Origin: Vicinamibacterales bacterium
GTDB taxonomy: Bacteria; Acidobacteriota; Vicinamibacteria; Vicinamibacterales; UBA2999
NCBI GenBank assembly: GCA_030680175.1
Contig: JAUXWO010000116.1
Coordinates: forward strand, 1-47,580
Direction of reading: 5' to 3'
Length of the DNA: 47,580 nt
The notes under the pieces are model-generated. The model had not been told where the DNA came from. It ran no database searches and saw only the letters and a list, made by a program, of their open reading frames with translations. Positions within the stretch are counted from its first letter, which is position 1; each line of letters starts with the position of its first letter. The position numbers were made by a program, and so were the translations under genes. Below, one piece after another: positions 31,684 through 40,548 of this stretch.

Positions 31684-31706
31684 TTGACGCGTCAATGTCT
31701 TGACGC
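31684..31706. promoter_or_regulatory. Palindromic operator TTGACGCGTCAA plus half-site TTGACGC at the activator start codon
   Basis: A perfect 12-bp palindrome (31684-31695) is followed by another TTGACGC (31700-31706) directly touching the ATG at 31707. A further TTGAC starts at 31670. Binding here would block transcription or translation initiation of the activator gene. Confidence 0.55.
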
Positions 31707-33062
<1,356 letters not shown>

Positions 33063-33064
33063 AC

Positions 33065-33086
33065 GCGTCCCGGGCCAGCGGGACGC
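33065..33086 (+). terminator. Hairpin just after the sigma-54 activator gene
   Basis: GCGTCCCG pairs with CGGGACGC across six bases, starting 3 nt after the stop. There is no adjacent U-tract; GTTTTTCCC lies about 35 bp further on. Confidence 0.45.
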
Positions 33087-33211
33087 CCTGCCAACAACGG
33101 GCCGAATTCAGGGGCCGTCTGTTTTTCCCTGTCCGGCGGTCGTGAATCGGAGGACAATCAAAGGTCCATCGATCGCCGTCCCCCGCTGCCCTCTGAAGAT
33201 CTGAGACCGTT

Positions 33212-34630
33212 ATGCCCCCTCGCCACGCCTATTGGACCATCATCGTCGACGGCTCGCCCACGGCGTTTCGCGCGGCGCTGGCCGACGAACTGCAGGCCAC
33301 GTTCAACCGCCTGAAAGAGAAGCACGCCTCCGCGGAGATGAAGTGGTTTCAGGCCGGCCGGCTCTGGGAGTCGAAGGACGAGGCGCACGTGAAGCTGCGC
33401 GAGGGCTACCGCGTCGGCAAGGATGGGGAGCTGATTCCGCCGGACGGGCGGGAGCGCCGCAGCTACGACTGGCGCCCCGGCGGCACGCACGAGGACCCGC
33501 GCGCGAAGTACGAGAAGGCCAAGAAGGCGAAGTGGGATCGCTTCAAGCAGGCGATTCGCAGCCGATCTGACAAGGCCGCCAGCCGAACGGACGACGACCG
33601 GCCGGCGCGGGCACCGCGCGAAGACGACGCGGTGGCGGACCGCCCACGCGCGCCCTGGAAGCCGAAGGGGCCGCCCGCCTCAGGCGGAGCCGGGCGCGGC
33701 CCGGCGAAGCCGGGGGGATGGAAGCCCAGAAGCGACGGCCCCGGCGCACGGGCCCCCTGGAAGCCGCGCCCCGAAGGCGCCAGTGAGGACCGCCCACGCG
33801 CGCCCTGGAAGCCGAAGGGGGCGCCGGCCTCCGGAGGCGCCGGACGTGGTCCGTCGAGGTCTGGCGGATGGAAGCCCTCGGGCACCTCATCCGGCAACAG
33901 CGCACCGTGGCGACCCAACGAAGAGGGCGGCCGCGGGCCGTGGACCCCGAGCAGCACCGGGCGCGGTCCGTCGAAATCTGGTGGATGGAGGCCGCGCTCC
34001 GAGGGCGACGGCGACGACCGGCCACGCGCGCCCTGGAAGCCGAAGGGCACCGTCCCCGGCGAGAAGGCACCCTGGAGGCCGAAGGGTGATGGCCCGCGCG
34101 CGCCCTGGAAACCGAAGGGCGACGGCACCGGCGCACGCGCCCCCTGGAAACCGAAGGGCGAGGGCACCGGCACGCGGACCCCATGGAAGCCGAAGGGGCC
34201 GTCCGCCCCGGGCGGCGCCGGGCGCGGCCCAGCGAAATCTGGTGGATGGAGGCCGCGCCCCGAAGGCGACGGCGACGACCGGCCACGCGCGCCTTGGAAG
34301 CCGAAGGGCACCGTCCCCGGCGAGAAGGCACCCTGGAGGCCGAAGGGTGATGGCCCGCGCGCGCCTTGGAAGCCGAAGGGCGAGGGCACCGGCGCACGCG
34401 CCCCCTGGAAGCCGAAGGGCGAGGGCACCGGCGCGCGGACCCCATGGAAGCCGAAGGGGCCGCCCGCCGCGGGTGGAGCCGGCCGTGGCCCGTCGAAGCC
34501 GGGTGGGTGGAAACCGAAAGGGCCGCCCGGAAAGGGGCCTGGCGGACCGAAGGGCGCGTGGAAGCCCAAGGGGCCCGGCACCGGCGCGAGAGCGCCGTTC
34601 CGCGGCAAGCCCAAGAAGCGCGAAGACTAG
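33212..34630 (+). CDS. PWKPKG-repeat, strongly basic low-complexity protein
   Basis: A 472-residue protein. Residues 1-105 are an ordinary folded-looking domain (HAYWTIIVDGSPTAFRA, MKWFQAGRLWES, RSYDWRPGG). From about 110 to the end the sequence is disordered and repetitive: about 15 [AGT]PW[KRT]P units, mostly RAPWKPKG, interspersed with five GGW[KR]P and GAGRGP(A/S)K units. It is rich in Lys, Arg, Pro, Gly and regularly spaced Trp, with few hydrophobics and no signal peptide. By composition it could bind RNA or other polyanions or form condensates; this is inference only. A 261-bp block is duplicated in tandem within it. The plus frame is preferred because its N-terminal domain looks natural; two long opposite-strand frames are shadows of the same repeats. 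Confidence 0.72.
   Translation: MPPRHAYWTIIVDGSPTAFRAALADELQATFNRLKEKHASAEMKWFQAGRLWESKDEAHVKLREGYRVGKDGELIPPDGRERRSYDWRPGGTHEDPRAKYEKAKKAKWDRFKQAIRSRSDKAASRTDDDRPARAPREDDAVADRPRAPWKPKGPPASGGAGRGPAKPGGWKPRSDGPGARAPWKPRPEGASEDRPRAPWKPKGAPASGGAGRGPSRSGGWKPSGTSSGNSAPWRPNEEGGRGPWTPSSTGRGPSKSGGWRPRSEGDGDDRPRAPWKPKGTVPGEKAPWRPKGDGPRAPWKPKGDGTGARAPWKPKGEGTGTRTPWKPKGPSAPGGAGRGPAKSGGWRPRPEGDGDDRPRAPWKPKGTVPGEKAPWRPKGDGPRAPWKPKGEGTGARAPWKPKGEGTGARTPWKPKGPPAAGGAGRGPSKPGGWKPKGPPGKGPGGPKGAWKPKGPGTGARAPFRGKPKKRED
33974..34495. repeat. In-frame tandem duplication, period 261 bp (87 codons)
   Basis: The block starting AAATCTGGTGGATGG at 33974 recurs at 34235 with few differences (for example GCTCCGAG against GCCCCGAA). 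Inside each block are 24-36 bp sub-repeats encoding RAPWKPKG. Confidence 0.85.
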
Positions 34631-34651
34631 GGGACTGCCAGCAGGGTGCCG

Positions 34652-35347
34652 CTAGCGCGACGGCGAGCGCTTGAACATCTTGCGGATGGAGCCGACGACC
34701 CCGCGGTCGCGCCGCAGGTCGTCGAGCTGCTCGAGCAGCGACACCGCTTCGTCGATCGACTGCGCCACCTTCACGCCGATCCGCGCCGCACCCGGCGGCA
34801 CACCCTTCGGATCGGCGGTCCACACCAGAATCGACTTCGCCTTCGACTCCACCGCCACGTCAAGGCAGTTCTCGGGGCGGTCGTCCACGACCGCATCGAG
34901 CGTGAGCGCCTCGGCCACCTTGCCTCGCGACCCGTGCACGACGTAGCAGCTCGGCAGCGTGAAGCCGTGCGCCGCAAGCCAGCGCAGCGACTGCACCTGC
35001 GTGGTGTCGCCCGCCGTCGACGGGCGCGTCGTGATGAAAATGACTTCCCATCGCCGCGCGGCGGCCGTCTGCGCGATGCGGCCGATGATGCCGGGCTCGG
35101 TCTCCGGCAACCCCATCCAGAAGTTCTCGATCTGCCGCACCGCGTCCCAGAGCTGCGCCTGCTGACGGGCCGTCAGGTTCAAATCGCCGAGTGACGGCAA
35201 CTCCGCCTCGGCTTCGCCGTTGGTGCCGTTCTGAGACCCCTCGCCGGACCCCTCGGCCGCACCAAACATGTCGGCCGCCACGCGCGCCATCGCGGCGTGC
35301 ATGTCAGCAACGGTGCCGTCCAGATCGAAGGCCACGCGCAGGGACAT
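34652..35347 (-). CDS. HAD-superfamily hydrolase-like protein
   Basis: A 231-residue cytoplasmic protein. It begins with the HAD motif I DLDGT (nucleophile D8, general acid D10), followed by a helical cap (about 15-100), motif II in FITTRPS and a motif III/IV region with KVAEALTLDAVVDDRPENCLD, where the DD pair binds Mg. Substrate is unknown; it resembles 5'-nucleotidase or phosphatase-like HAD proteins. A TACACT box lies eight bases before ATG 35347. It is the last gene of a minus-strand series methyltransferase - carbamoyltransferase - HAD, separated from its neighbour by tandem repeat D3, so co-transcription is possible but not certain. Confidence 0.82.
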   Translation of the reverse strand: MSLRVAFDLDGTVADMHAAMARVAADMFGAAEGSGEGSQNGTNGEAEAELPSLGDLNLTARQQAQLWDAVRQIENFWMGLPETEPGIIGRIAQTAAARRWEVIFITTRPSTAGDTTQVQSLRWLAAHGFTLPSCYVVHGSRGKVAEALTLDAVVDDRPENCLDVAVESKAKSILVWTADPKGVPPGAARIGVKVAQSIDEAVSLLEQLDDLRRDRGVVGSIRKMFKRSPSR

Positions 35348-35390
35348 CACCGCTAAGTGTATGCCAAGGCGGGGGAGGGCGGGACAGCGG

Positions 35391-35515
35391 CGGGGGGGGG
35401 GGTGATGGGGAGTGGGGAGTGGGGAGTGGGGAGTGGGCAGTGGGTGGGGAGTGGGGAGTGATCCCCGATCCCCGGTCCCCGATCCCAGGCCCCCGATCTC
35501 TGATCCCCAGCTCCC
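35391..35515. repeat. GGGGAGT tandem repeat and CCCGATCCC-type repeat (D3)
   Basis: A G10 run is followed by about eight GGGGAGTG/GGGCAGTG units (to about 35460), then units of GATCCCCGGTCCCC. The G-runs meet the G-quadruplex pattern on the plus strand. It fills the gap between the carbamoyltransferase stop and the HAD gene. Confidence 0.92.
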
Positions 35516-37083
35516 TACTTCCTGATCACGAACCGGCCGAGGCTCAGGACGTCCAGGCCCGTGCCGTAGAACACCCGCACCGCGTCGCGCGGGGTGCAGA
35601 CCAACGGCTCGTGGAAGCCGTTGAACGACGTGTTCACCAGCACCGGCGCTCCGCTCTGCGCCTCCGCCACCTCGAGCAGGCGCAGCATCCGCGGCCCGCG
35701 CGCGTCCACCGTGTGCACCCGCAGCCGCGTGGTGCCCGGCGGCAACAGCGCCGCGAACTGACGCGGGTCGCGCGGGCGATACTCGAACTGCATGTAGTCG
35801 GATACGGGCGGGCCCTCGAACAGCTCCTGGACGCGGCTGGCCGGCACGCTCACGCCGTAGGCGCGATACCACGGGCGCTGCTTCAGGAAGCCGTTCAGGT
35901 TATCGAGCACATGAGGGCCGCTCGCGCCGGCCAGCACCGACCGATGCCCAAGCGCGCGCGGGCCCCACTCCATCCGGCCATCGAACCACCCGACCAGCGC
36001 GCCCCGCATCATGGCCGCCACCGCCATCTGCACCACCCGCTCATCGTCCATCAGCGTGTAGACGAGCTTGCAGTTGTCGAGCGTCGCCTTGATTTGCTCG
36101 TCGGTGAACGAAGGGCCGAGGAAGGGCGAGGGGAGATCTGGCGATGTGGTGACGTCGTGATGTGGTGATCTCGGATGTGGGATGTGGCGATCTGGAAATG
36201 TATCTTCTGATCTGGTTTCTGATCTATCCGACGATCTTGTGAGCGACAGGGCGGCGCCGATGGCGGCGCCGCCGTTGCCGGGGTGCGGCGGGACGAAGAC
36301 TTCGGCGAACGGGCCGCGCGTGGCGGCTTCCGTCGTGAAGTGCGTGTTGTAGAACAGGCCGCCTGACAGGCACACGCGCGTGGCGCCGGTCGCACGCTGC
36401 ACGCGCGCCAGCAGCGCGAGGAGCGCCTCGGCCAGCGCCGCCTGCACCGCCGTGGCCGCGGCCACCTGCGCGGGGGTCCCCGCGGAGCCCTGGTCCCCCG
36501 GCGTCACAGCAAGCCGCTCGCGCCACCGCGCGTCCACGATCAGCCCCTCGTCATGCACGGCGAACGCCGCGGCCACCGGGTGCTCCGTCGCGCGCCCCAC
36601 GCGCGCCATGGCTTCGACGATGTGCTCGTCGCGGCCGGGGGCAAGGCCCAGAGCGCCGGTCAGGTCGCTGTAGAGGTGCGCCAGCGGAAACGCGCCGAGA
36701 TCGTCCTCCACGCGCGTGAGTCCATCGGCCACGCCGCGCCATGCCGTCCACCCGCGCTCCGTCGCGCTGTCGCAGACGACAACGGCAGCGCTGTCGAAGC
36801 CGGACGCGTGAAACGCGTACGCCGCGTGCGCCAGGTGATGGTCCACCGTCTCGACATCGTCCCGTCCCGGGAACTGGCCACCGCTCGTGACGGCCACGGC
36901 GGTGATGTCGTCCACACGCCGCCCGAGAAACGCCGCGAGCTCGCGCAGACCGTGACGCGGGAACGTGGTGCGTTCCGAAAGGCGGAGGCGCGCGAGGCGG
37001 CTCTCCTCGCTGGCCGCGAGCGCGCGGCCGTCGAGCAGCGCTGCCGAGGGTCCCTGACGGGAGCCGGAAATGCCGATGATCAT
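35515..37083 (-). CDS. NodU/CmcH-type carbamoyltransferase with an in-frame repeat insertion
   Basis: A 522-residue protein. The N-terminal Kae1/YrdC-like ATPase half carries the HHLAH motif at 82-86 (metal/nucleotide site) and CLSGGLFYN near 238-246. The C-terminal half has WGPRALGHRSVLA and VNTSFNGFHEPLV, both typical of the family. These enzymes move a carbamoyl group from carbamoyl phosphate through carbamoyl-AMP to a hydroxyl of a sugar or natural product. Between the halves, residues 283-320 (Ser/Asp/His/Pro-rich) are encoded by short ATCACCACATCACC-like repeats and are absent from what I recall of homologues. The reading frame is kept, so the protein is probably still made. The neighbouring methyltransferase suggests joint decoration of one product. 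Confidence 0.88.
   Translation of the reverse strand: MIIGISGSRQGPSAALLDGRALAASEESRLARLRLSERTTFPRHGLRELAAFLGRRVDDITAVAVTSGGQFPGRDDVETVDHHLAHAAYAFHASGFDSAAVVVCDSATERGWTAWRGVADGLTRVEDDLGAFPLAHLYSDLTGALGLAPGRDEHIVEAMARVGRATEHPVAAAFAVHDEGLIVDARWRERLAVTPGDQGSAGTPAQVAAATAVQAALAEALLALLARVQRATGATRVCLSGGLFYNTHFTTEAATRGPFAEVFVPPHPGNGGAAIGAALSLTRSSDRSETRSEDTFPDRHIPHPRSPHHDVTTSPDLPSPFLGPSFTDEQIKATLDNCKLVYTLMDDERVVQMAVAAMMRGALVGWFDGRMEWGPRALGHRSVLAGASGPHVLDNLNGFLKQRPWYRAYGVSVPASRVQELFEGPPVSDYMQFEYRPRDPRQFAALLPPGTTRLRVHTVDARGPRMLRLLEVAEAQSGAPVLVNTSFNGFHEPLVCTPRDAVRVFYGTGLDVLSLGRFVIRK
36124..36237. repeat. Short-repeat insertion inside the carbamoyltransferase gene (copy E2)
   Basis: GATGTGGTGA/GATGTGG units (about 36140-36212) plus TCTGATCTGG-like units make a 114-bp in-frame insert. 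Read on the minus strand it contains ATCACCACATCAC, as at codons 4-15 of the first gene in the window. Confidence 0.8.
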
Positions 37084-37084
37084 G

Positions 37085-37189
37085 GGTTCGCTGTTCGCTA
37101 TTCGCTGTTCGCTATTCGCTGTTCGCTATTCGCTGTTCGCTGTTCGCTGTTCGCAATTCGCTGTTCGTTGTTCGCTATTCGCCGTTCGG
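37085..37189. repeat. GTTCGCTATTCGCT tandem repeat (D2)
   Basis: About 14 units of 7 bp (TTCGCTG, TTCGCTA and variants) fill the space between the methyltransferase and carbamoyltransferase genes and supply the stop codon of the former. It is the same family as the first half of D1. Confidence 0.92.
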
Positions 37190-38002
37190 CGGCCTGGTCA
37201 TCTCGGCCATCAGGAAGAACCCGCAGCGCTCCCAGCCCACGAGGCACGCGAGCGCGTAGGCAACCGCGCGAACGATGGCGCGGGATTCGAACTGCAGATC
37301 GTACCGCGTCGCCGACGTGCGGATCGCGGTGATCCGCGCGCCCGCACGGGCGGCCATGTCCGCGAACTCCGCGCGTGTGTAGGCCTTGGTGCCGGGGCTC
37401 TCGAGATGATGATGCATCACCCAGGTCAACGAGCGAAAGGGCTGCCCTCGCAGTGCGGCGAAGCGCAGCCAGCGGAACCAGGTGTTGAGCGACGGCCGGT
37501 GGTAAACCATCACCTTGATGGTGCCGCCGGGGCGCGTCACGCGGACGATCTCGCGGAGCGCCTGCTCAGTGCCAGGCGAGTGATGAATCACGCCCCACGA
37601 GTAGACGACATCGAACGTGCCGTCGTCGTACGGCAGGTGCTCGGCGTCGGCGACGCGGAGGTCTTCGGCCTCGAACCCGTACACCGCGAGGCGATGGCGT
37701 ACGTGGTCGATGGCCTCCTCGGTGAGGTCGATGCCGTGAACGCGGCAACCGGCGCGCGCCCACTGCAGGAAGTCGGACCCGGCGCCGACGCCGACCTCGA
37801 GCAGGCGCTCGCCGTGATGGCGGGTGAACTGCGCGAACGAGAAGATCTCGGGCTCGACGGCGTAGCGGTAGCGTTCGATCTCGTCGAAGTAGGCGCGCGT
37901 GAACTTCTCGCTGCCGGCCACATGCGTCCCGCAGGACTCGCGCTCCCAATAGGTGCGGACGGCGGCCTTCAGATCCGTGGCCGTGGGCTGTGGGTCGGGC
38001 AT
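37175..38002 (-). CDS. Class I SAM-dependent methyltransferase
   Basis: A 275-residue protein with a Rossmann methyltransferase core: motif I LLEVGVGAGSDF (about 67-78), an acidic residue at the end of strand 2 (VHGIDLTEEAI), motif II around DGTFDVVYSWGVIHHSPG and motif III RVTRPGGTIKVMVYH. The C-terminal 90 residues are an extra region. It probably methylates a small molecule or glycan together with the adjacent carbamoyltransferase. The last codons and the TAG stop lie in the TTCGCTATTCGC array, so the natural end may have been altered. ATG 38002 has no strong ribosome-binding site. Confidence 0.88.
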   Translation of the reverse strand: MPDPQPTATDLKAAVRTYWERESCGTHVAGSEKFTRAYFDEIERYRYAVEPEIFSFAQFTRHHGERLLEVGVGAGSDFLQWARAGCRVHGIDLTEEAIDHVRHRLAVYGFEAEDLRVADAEHLPYDDGTFDVVYSWGVIHHSPGTEQALREIVRVTRPGGTIKVMVYHRPSLNTWFRWLRFAALRGQPFRSLTWVMHHHLESPGTKAYTRAEFADMAARAGARITAIRTSATRYDLQFESRAIVRAVAYALACLVGWERCGFFLMAEMTRPPNGE

Positions 38003-38142
38003 GGCGGGTGGCGTGTCCCCATTCTCTCTCAGTACGTCGGCAGGACGAGGCGGCTCGGGTGGGCGCGTGTCGGTCGGACCTCGTCGACACCAGCAGCGAC
38101 GATGACGACGGTGTGCGCACCGTCACGTCGCACGACGCCGGG

Positions 38143-38370
38143 CTACTTGAGCGGGCTCGGCACCCGAAGGCCGGAGAACATGCGGAAGTCGGCGTCGGTA
38201 GAGCACAGCGTGAGATCGTGTCCGATGGCGATCGCCGCCAGGTGTGCGTCGGGGACACGCCGGCTTCGTGGCAGGGCCCGGAGGAGGCGCGCGAAGATTT
38301 CGGCGTGTCGGGGCGTGGACTCCGGCACCCACACCGTGTCCCACGCGAGCCACTCCTCGACGAACGCCAT
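38143..38370 (-). pseudogene. VapC/PIN-domain toxin, C-terminal fragment
   Basis: About 75 residues match the C-terminal half of a PIN-domain ribonuclease: PDAHLAAIAIGHDLTLCSTDADF, with two of the metal-binding aspartates, and the usual end FSGLRVPSP. The N-terminal half with the first catalytic Asp is missing; upstream the sequence becomes an outer-membrane protein gene in a different frame. No VapB antitoxin is present. It is a relic of a toxin-antitoxin module fused by deletion to the neighbour. Confidence 0.75.
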
Positions 38371-38384
38371 CCGCCTTCGGCCCC

Positions 38385-38866
38385 ACACGCACGCCGAGGC
38401 CGCCGCGCAGGGTGCTGCCGATGGCGCGCGCGCGCACGTCGATCTCGTAGCCGGGCCGCTGCCGCGTGTTCGACGCGGCGTAGGAGGCAAACGGCGCGAG
38501 GCGATTGAAGCGGTGCTCGTACCGCAGGCTGCCCGTGCCGCCGACCGATCGCTCGGAGTCGTACTCGTTGAAGTTGGTGAGCTGCACCCCGGCGTTCGCC
38601 GTCACCAGCCAGCGGCCGGCGCGCATCCACACCTCGGCCCCAGGGGCGGCCTGCACGGTGAAGTCCTGCTTCGGATCGTTCGCTTCGTTGAACACGTTCG
38701 TGTCCACGCCAAGGTTGGTGATGACGATGCGTGGGGCGACGCCGAAGATGCCGGCACGGATCGGAGCCTCGCCCACGGGGTCGGGGTCCTGAGCCCAAGC
38801 GGCAGGCGCGAGTCCAAGGACAAGGAGCGCGTGGAGCGTGAGCGCAAGACGTCGGGCTTGGCTCAT
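38385..38866 (-). pseudogene. Outer-membrane beta-barrel protein, N-terminal fragment
   Basis: ATG 38866 opens a clear signal peptide (LALTLHALLVLGLAPAAWAQ) and about 130 residues of alternating beta-barrel pattern (FTVQAAPGAEVWMRAGRW, YEHRFNRLAPFASYAASNTRQRPG). This resembles barrel proteins seen with exopolysaccharide export systems. Sequence similarity in this frame stops near 38385, where the PIN-domain fragment starts in another frame. The open frame runs on to about 38123 but the rest is shadow translation. The gene has lost its 3' part, probably through a deletion that joined it to vapC. Confidence 0.7.
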
Positions 38867-39081
38867 GGCAAATCGTCGGTGACGGCCCTGAAGGGTCTTA
38901 GCCGAGGTGATGGACCGCACACCCTCCGCCCGTGTGCGGGTGCGGGGCAGGGGAGCGCACTCGTTCCGCATCGTGGATAACGGCTTGGATTTCCGAATGA
39001 ATGTGCACAACTGATCACGGCAGGACCCGGCACACGCCTTGACCTTACTCGGGGCAACAGCAACCCCCAGCGAGGTGCCCC

Positions 39082-39657
39082 GTGGTCCGAATCTCCATCG
39101 CCCGTCTGTCCATCGCCTTGGTGCTCAGCGCCTTCGTCACGACGACCGTCGCCGCCGACACGCTCGGCACGACGCCTTCGTCGCGTCCCTTTGACAGCGT
39201 GTCGTTCGGCGCCGCCGCCAGCCTGACCGCGACCGACGCCGGGGTGCCCGTGGCCCCCGTGGCGGTGACGATGACGACGCCGCTGGCCGAGGCTCTGGCC
39301 GCCCGCGTGGACACCGCGCAGCCGGTCTTCGTCAGAGACGGCGGCGTGAACGGCCGGCCGAAGGTGCTGCCGGTGCTCTACGCCTCGCTCGCGGCGCTGC
39401 AGGTGATGGACGCGCTCAGCACGTTCCGCGGGCTCGAACTCGGGGCAATCGAGGCCAACCCGGTGATGGCCGGCATCGCGGACAACCGCAAGGCGATGTT
39501 CGCGGTGAAGGCCGGTGTCACGGCGGCGTCGATCCTCGTCGCCGAGCGGCTGTGGAAGAGGAACCGCGTGGCCGCCGTCGTGACGATGGTGGGCCTGAAC
39601 GCGCTGATCGGCACCGTCGTGGCGCACAACCACTCGGTGCTGCGCCAGCTGCAGTAG
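39082..39657 (+). CDS. DUF5658-like small membrane protein, paralogue 1
   Basis: A 191-residue protein: a signal segment (about 6-24), a low-complexity linker (about 25-92) and a C-terminal membrane region (about 93-180) with three hydrophobic helices. The region VLYASLAALQVMDALSTFRGLELGAIEANPVM resembles DUF5658-type proteins, whose function is unknown. The C-terminal half is clearly homologous to that of the next gene (40-45% by eye: PVLY.SLAALQ.MD..., K.AMFAVKAG.TA..ILIAE..WK.N), while the N-terminal linkers differ. GTG 39082 is preceded by GCGAGG. The two genes are 271 bp apart on the same strand and look like a tandem duplication. Confidence 0.75.
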   Translation: MVRISIARLSIALVLSAFVTTTVAADTLGTTPSSRPFDSVSFGAAASLTATDAGVPVAPVAVTMTTPLAEALAARVDTAQPVFVRDGGVNGRPKVLPVLYASLAALQVMDALSTFRGLELGAIEANPVMAGIADNRKAMFAVKAGVTAASILVAERLWKRNRVAAVVTMVGLNALIGTVVAHNHSVLRQLQ

Positions 39658-39666
39658 GGCACTGGG

Positions 39667-39731
39667 CAGGGGTCAGACCCCTGCAGGGGTCAGACCCCCT
39701 GGTTTCCCCGGTTTGAGTTGTCTGACCCCGC
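39667..39731. repeat. GGGGTCAGACCCC palindromic repeats (C3)
   Basis: CAGGGGTCAGACCCCTG occurs twice in succession (39667-39698), followed by a half copy TCTGACCCCG. The palindrome resembles the REP-like sequences moved by single-strand (RAYT-type) transposases; no such gene is in the window. Confidence 0.85.
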
Positions 39732-39928
39732 CGGTTGGCGTGACGCATGTGGTGGCCTGGGGGACATCGCGCGCGCACGCCGGCCGGCGGGCCTCCTGTG
39801 CGCGCACGGCCCCTGCACAGGGGGCGCACACCAGACTATCGCAGCACACTCCTTTAGATTCAACAGGTTACGGGCGTCAACAGACGGCACGGGACTTGAC
39901 CTCTCTCCAGGCAGAAAGAGAGGGTCAC

Positions 39929-40519
39929 ATGGTCCGCACGCTCCCCATCGTCCGCCTCGTCCTGGCCGCCGCGCTTGTCCTCACCGCCGCTCCAAGCGCC
40001 TTCGCGCAGCCCGGCAACGACGTGCCCGCCTACCTGCTGGCGCGCGCGGCCTACGAGGCGCGGACCCCCGCCGCCGACCCGATGATGGACCTCGACGCCC
40101 CGGACACCACCGACGCGGGTGCGCGCGTGGCCGGCGACCGCGTCGTCTGGGCGAACCGGACGCAGGCCGCAGTCCCGGTGAAGGCCGACTTCCACGTGAA
40201 CGTGGCTGACGGCGGACAGAAGCGGCCGATCCTGCTGCCGGTGCTCTACGTGACGCTCGGCGCGCTGCAGGGGATGGACTACTACACGACGCAGAAGGGC
40301 CTGGACCTCGGCGCGCACGAGACAAACGCGATCGTCCGCAACAGCACGAAGGGCACGTTCCTCGCGATGAAGGCCGGCTCCACCGCGGTGACGATCCTCA
40401 TCGCCGAGAAGATGTGGAAGAAGAACAAGGCCGGCGCCATCGCCCTGATGCTCGCGACCAACGTCGTCTACGGCGCGGTGGTGGCGAACAACACGCGGGT
40501 GATCGGCCAGGTGCGGTAA
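39929..40519 (+). CDS. DUF5658-like small membrane protein, paralogue 2
   Basis: A 196-residue protein with a signal peptide cut near SAFAQ (residue 26), a charged linker (about 27-95) and a C-terminal membrane part (LPVLYVTLGALQGMDYYTTQKGLDLGAHETNAIV, then FLAMKAGSTAVTILIAEKMW and AIALMLATNVVYGAVVANN). It parallels the preceding gene in the membrane part but not in the linker. ATG 39929 has an excellent AGAGAGGG site. Function is unknown. The acidic E-x-N in the second helix region is conserved in both copies. Confidence 0.75.
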   Translation: MVRTLPIVRLVLAAALVLTAAPSAFAQPGNDVPAYLLARAAYEARTPAADPMMDLDAPDTTDAGARVAGDRVVWANRTQAAVPVKADFHVNVADGGQKRPILLPVLYVTLGALQGMDYYTTQKGLDLGAHETNAIVRNSTKGTFLAMKAGSTAVTILIAEKMWKKNKAGAIALMLATNVVYGAVVANNTRVIGQVR

Positions 40520-40548
40520 CGCCGCCGCCCGCCGCCTCGCGGGCCCGG

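Noticed and set aside
33463-34614. Phe/Gly/Pro-rich 383-codon frame opposite the PWKPKG gene
   Set aside because: It is the exact antisense of the same DNA repeats; it has no conserved start region, while the plus frame has a natural N-terminal domain.
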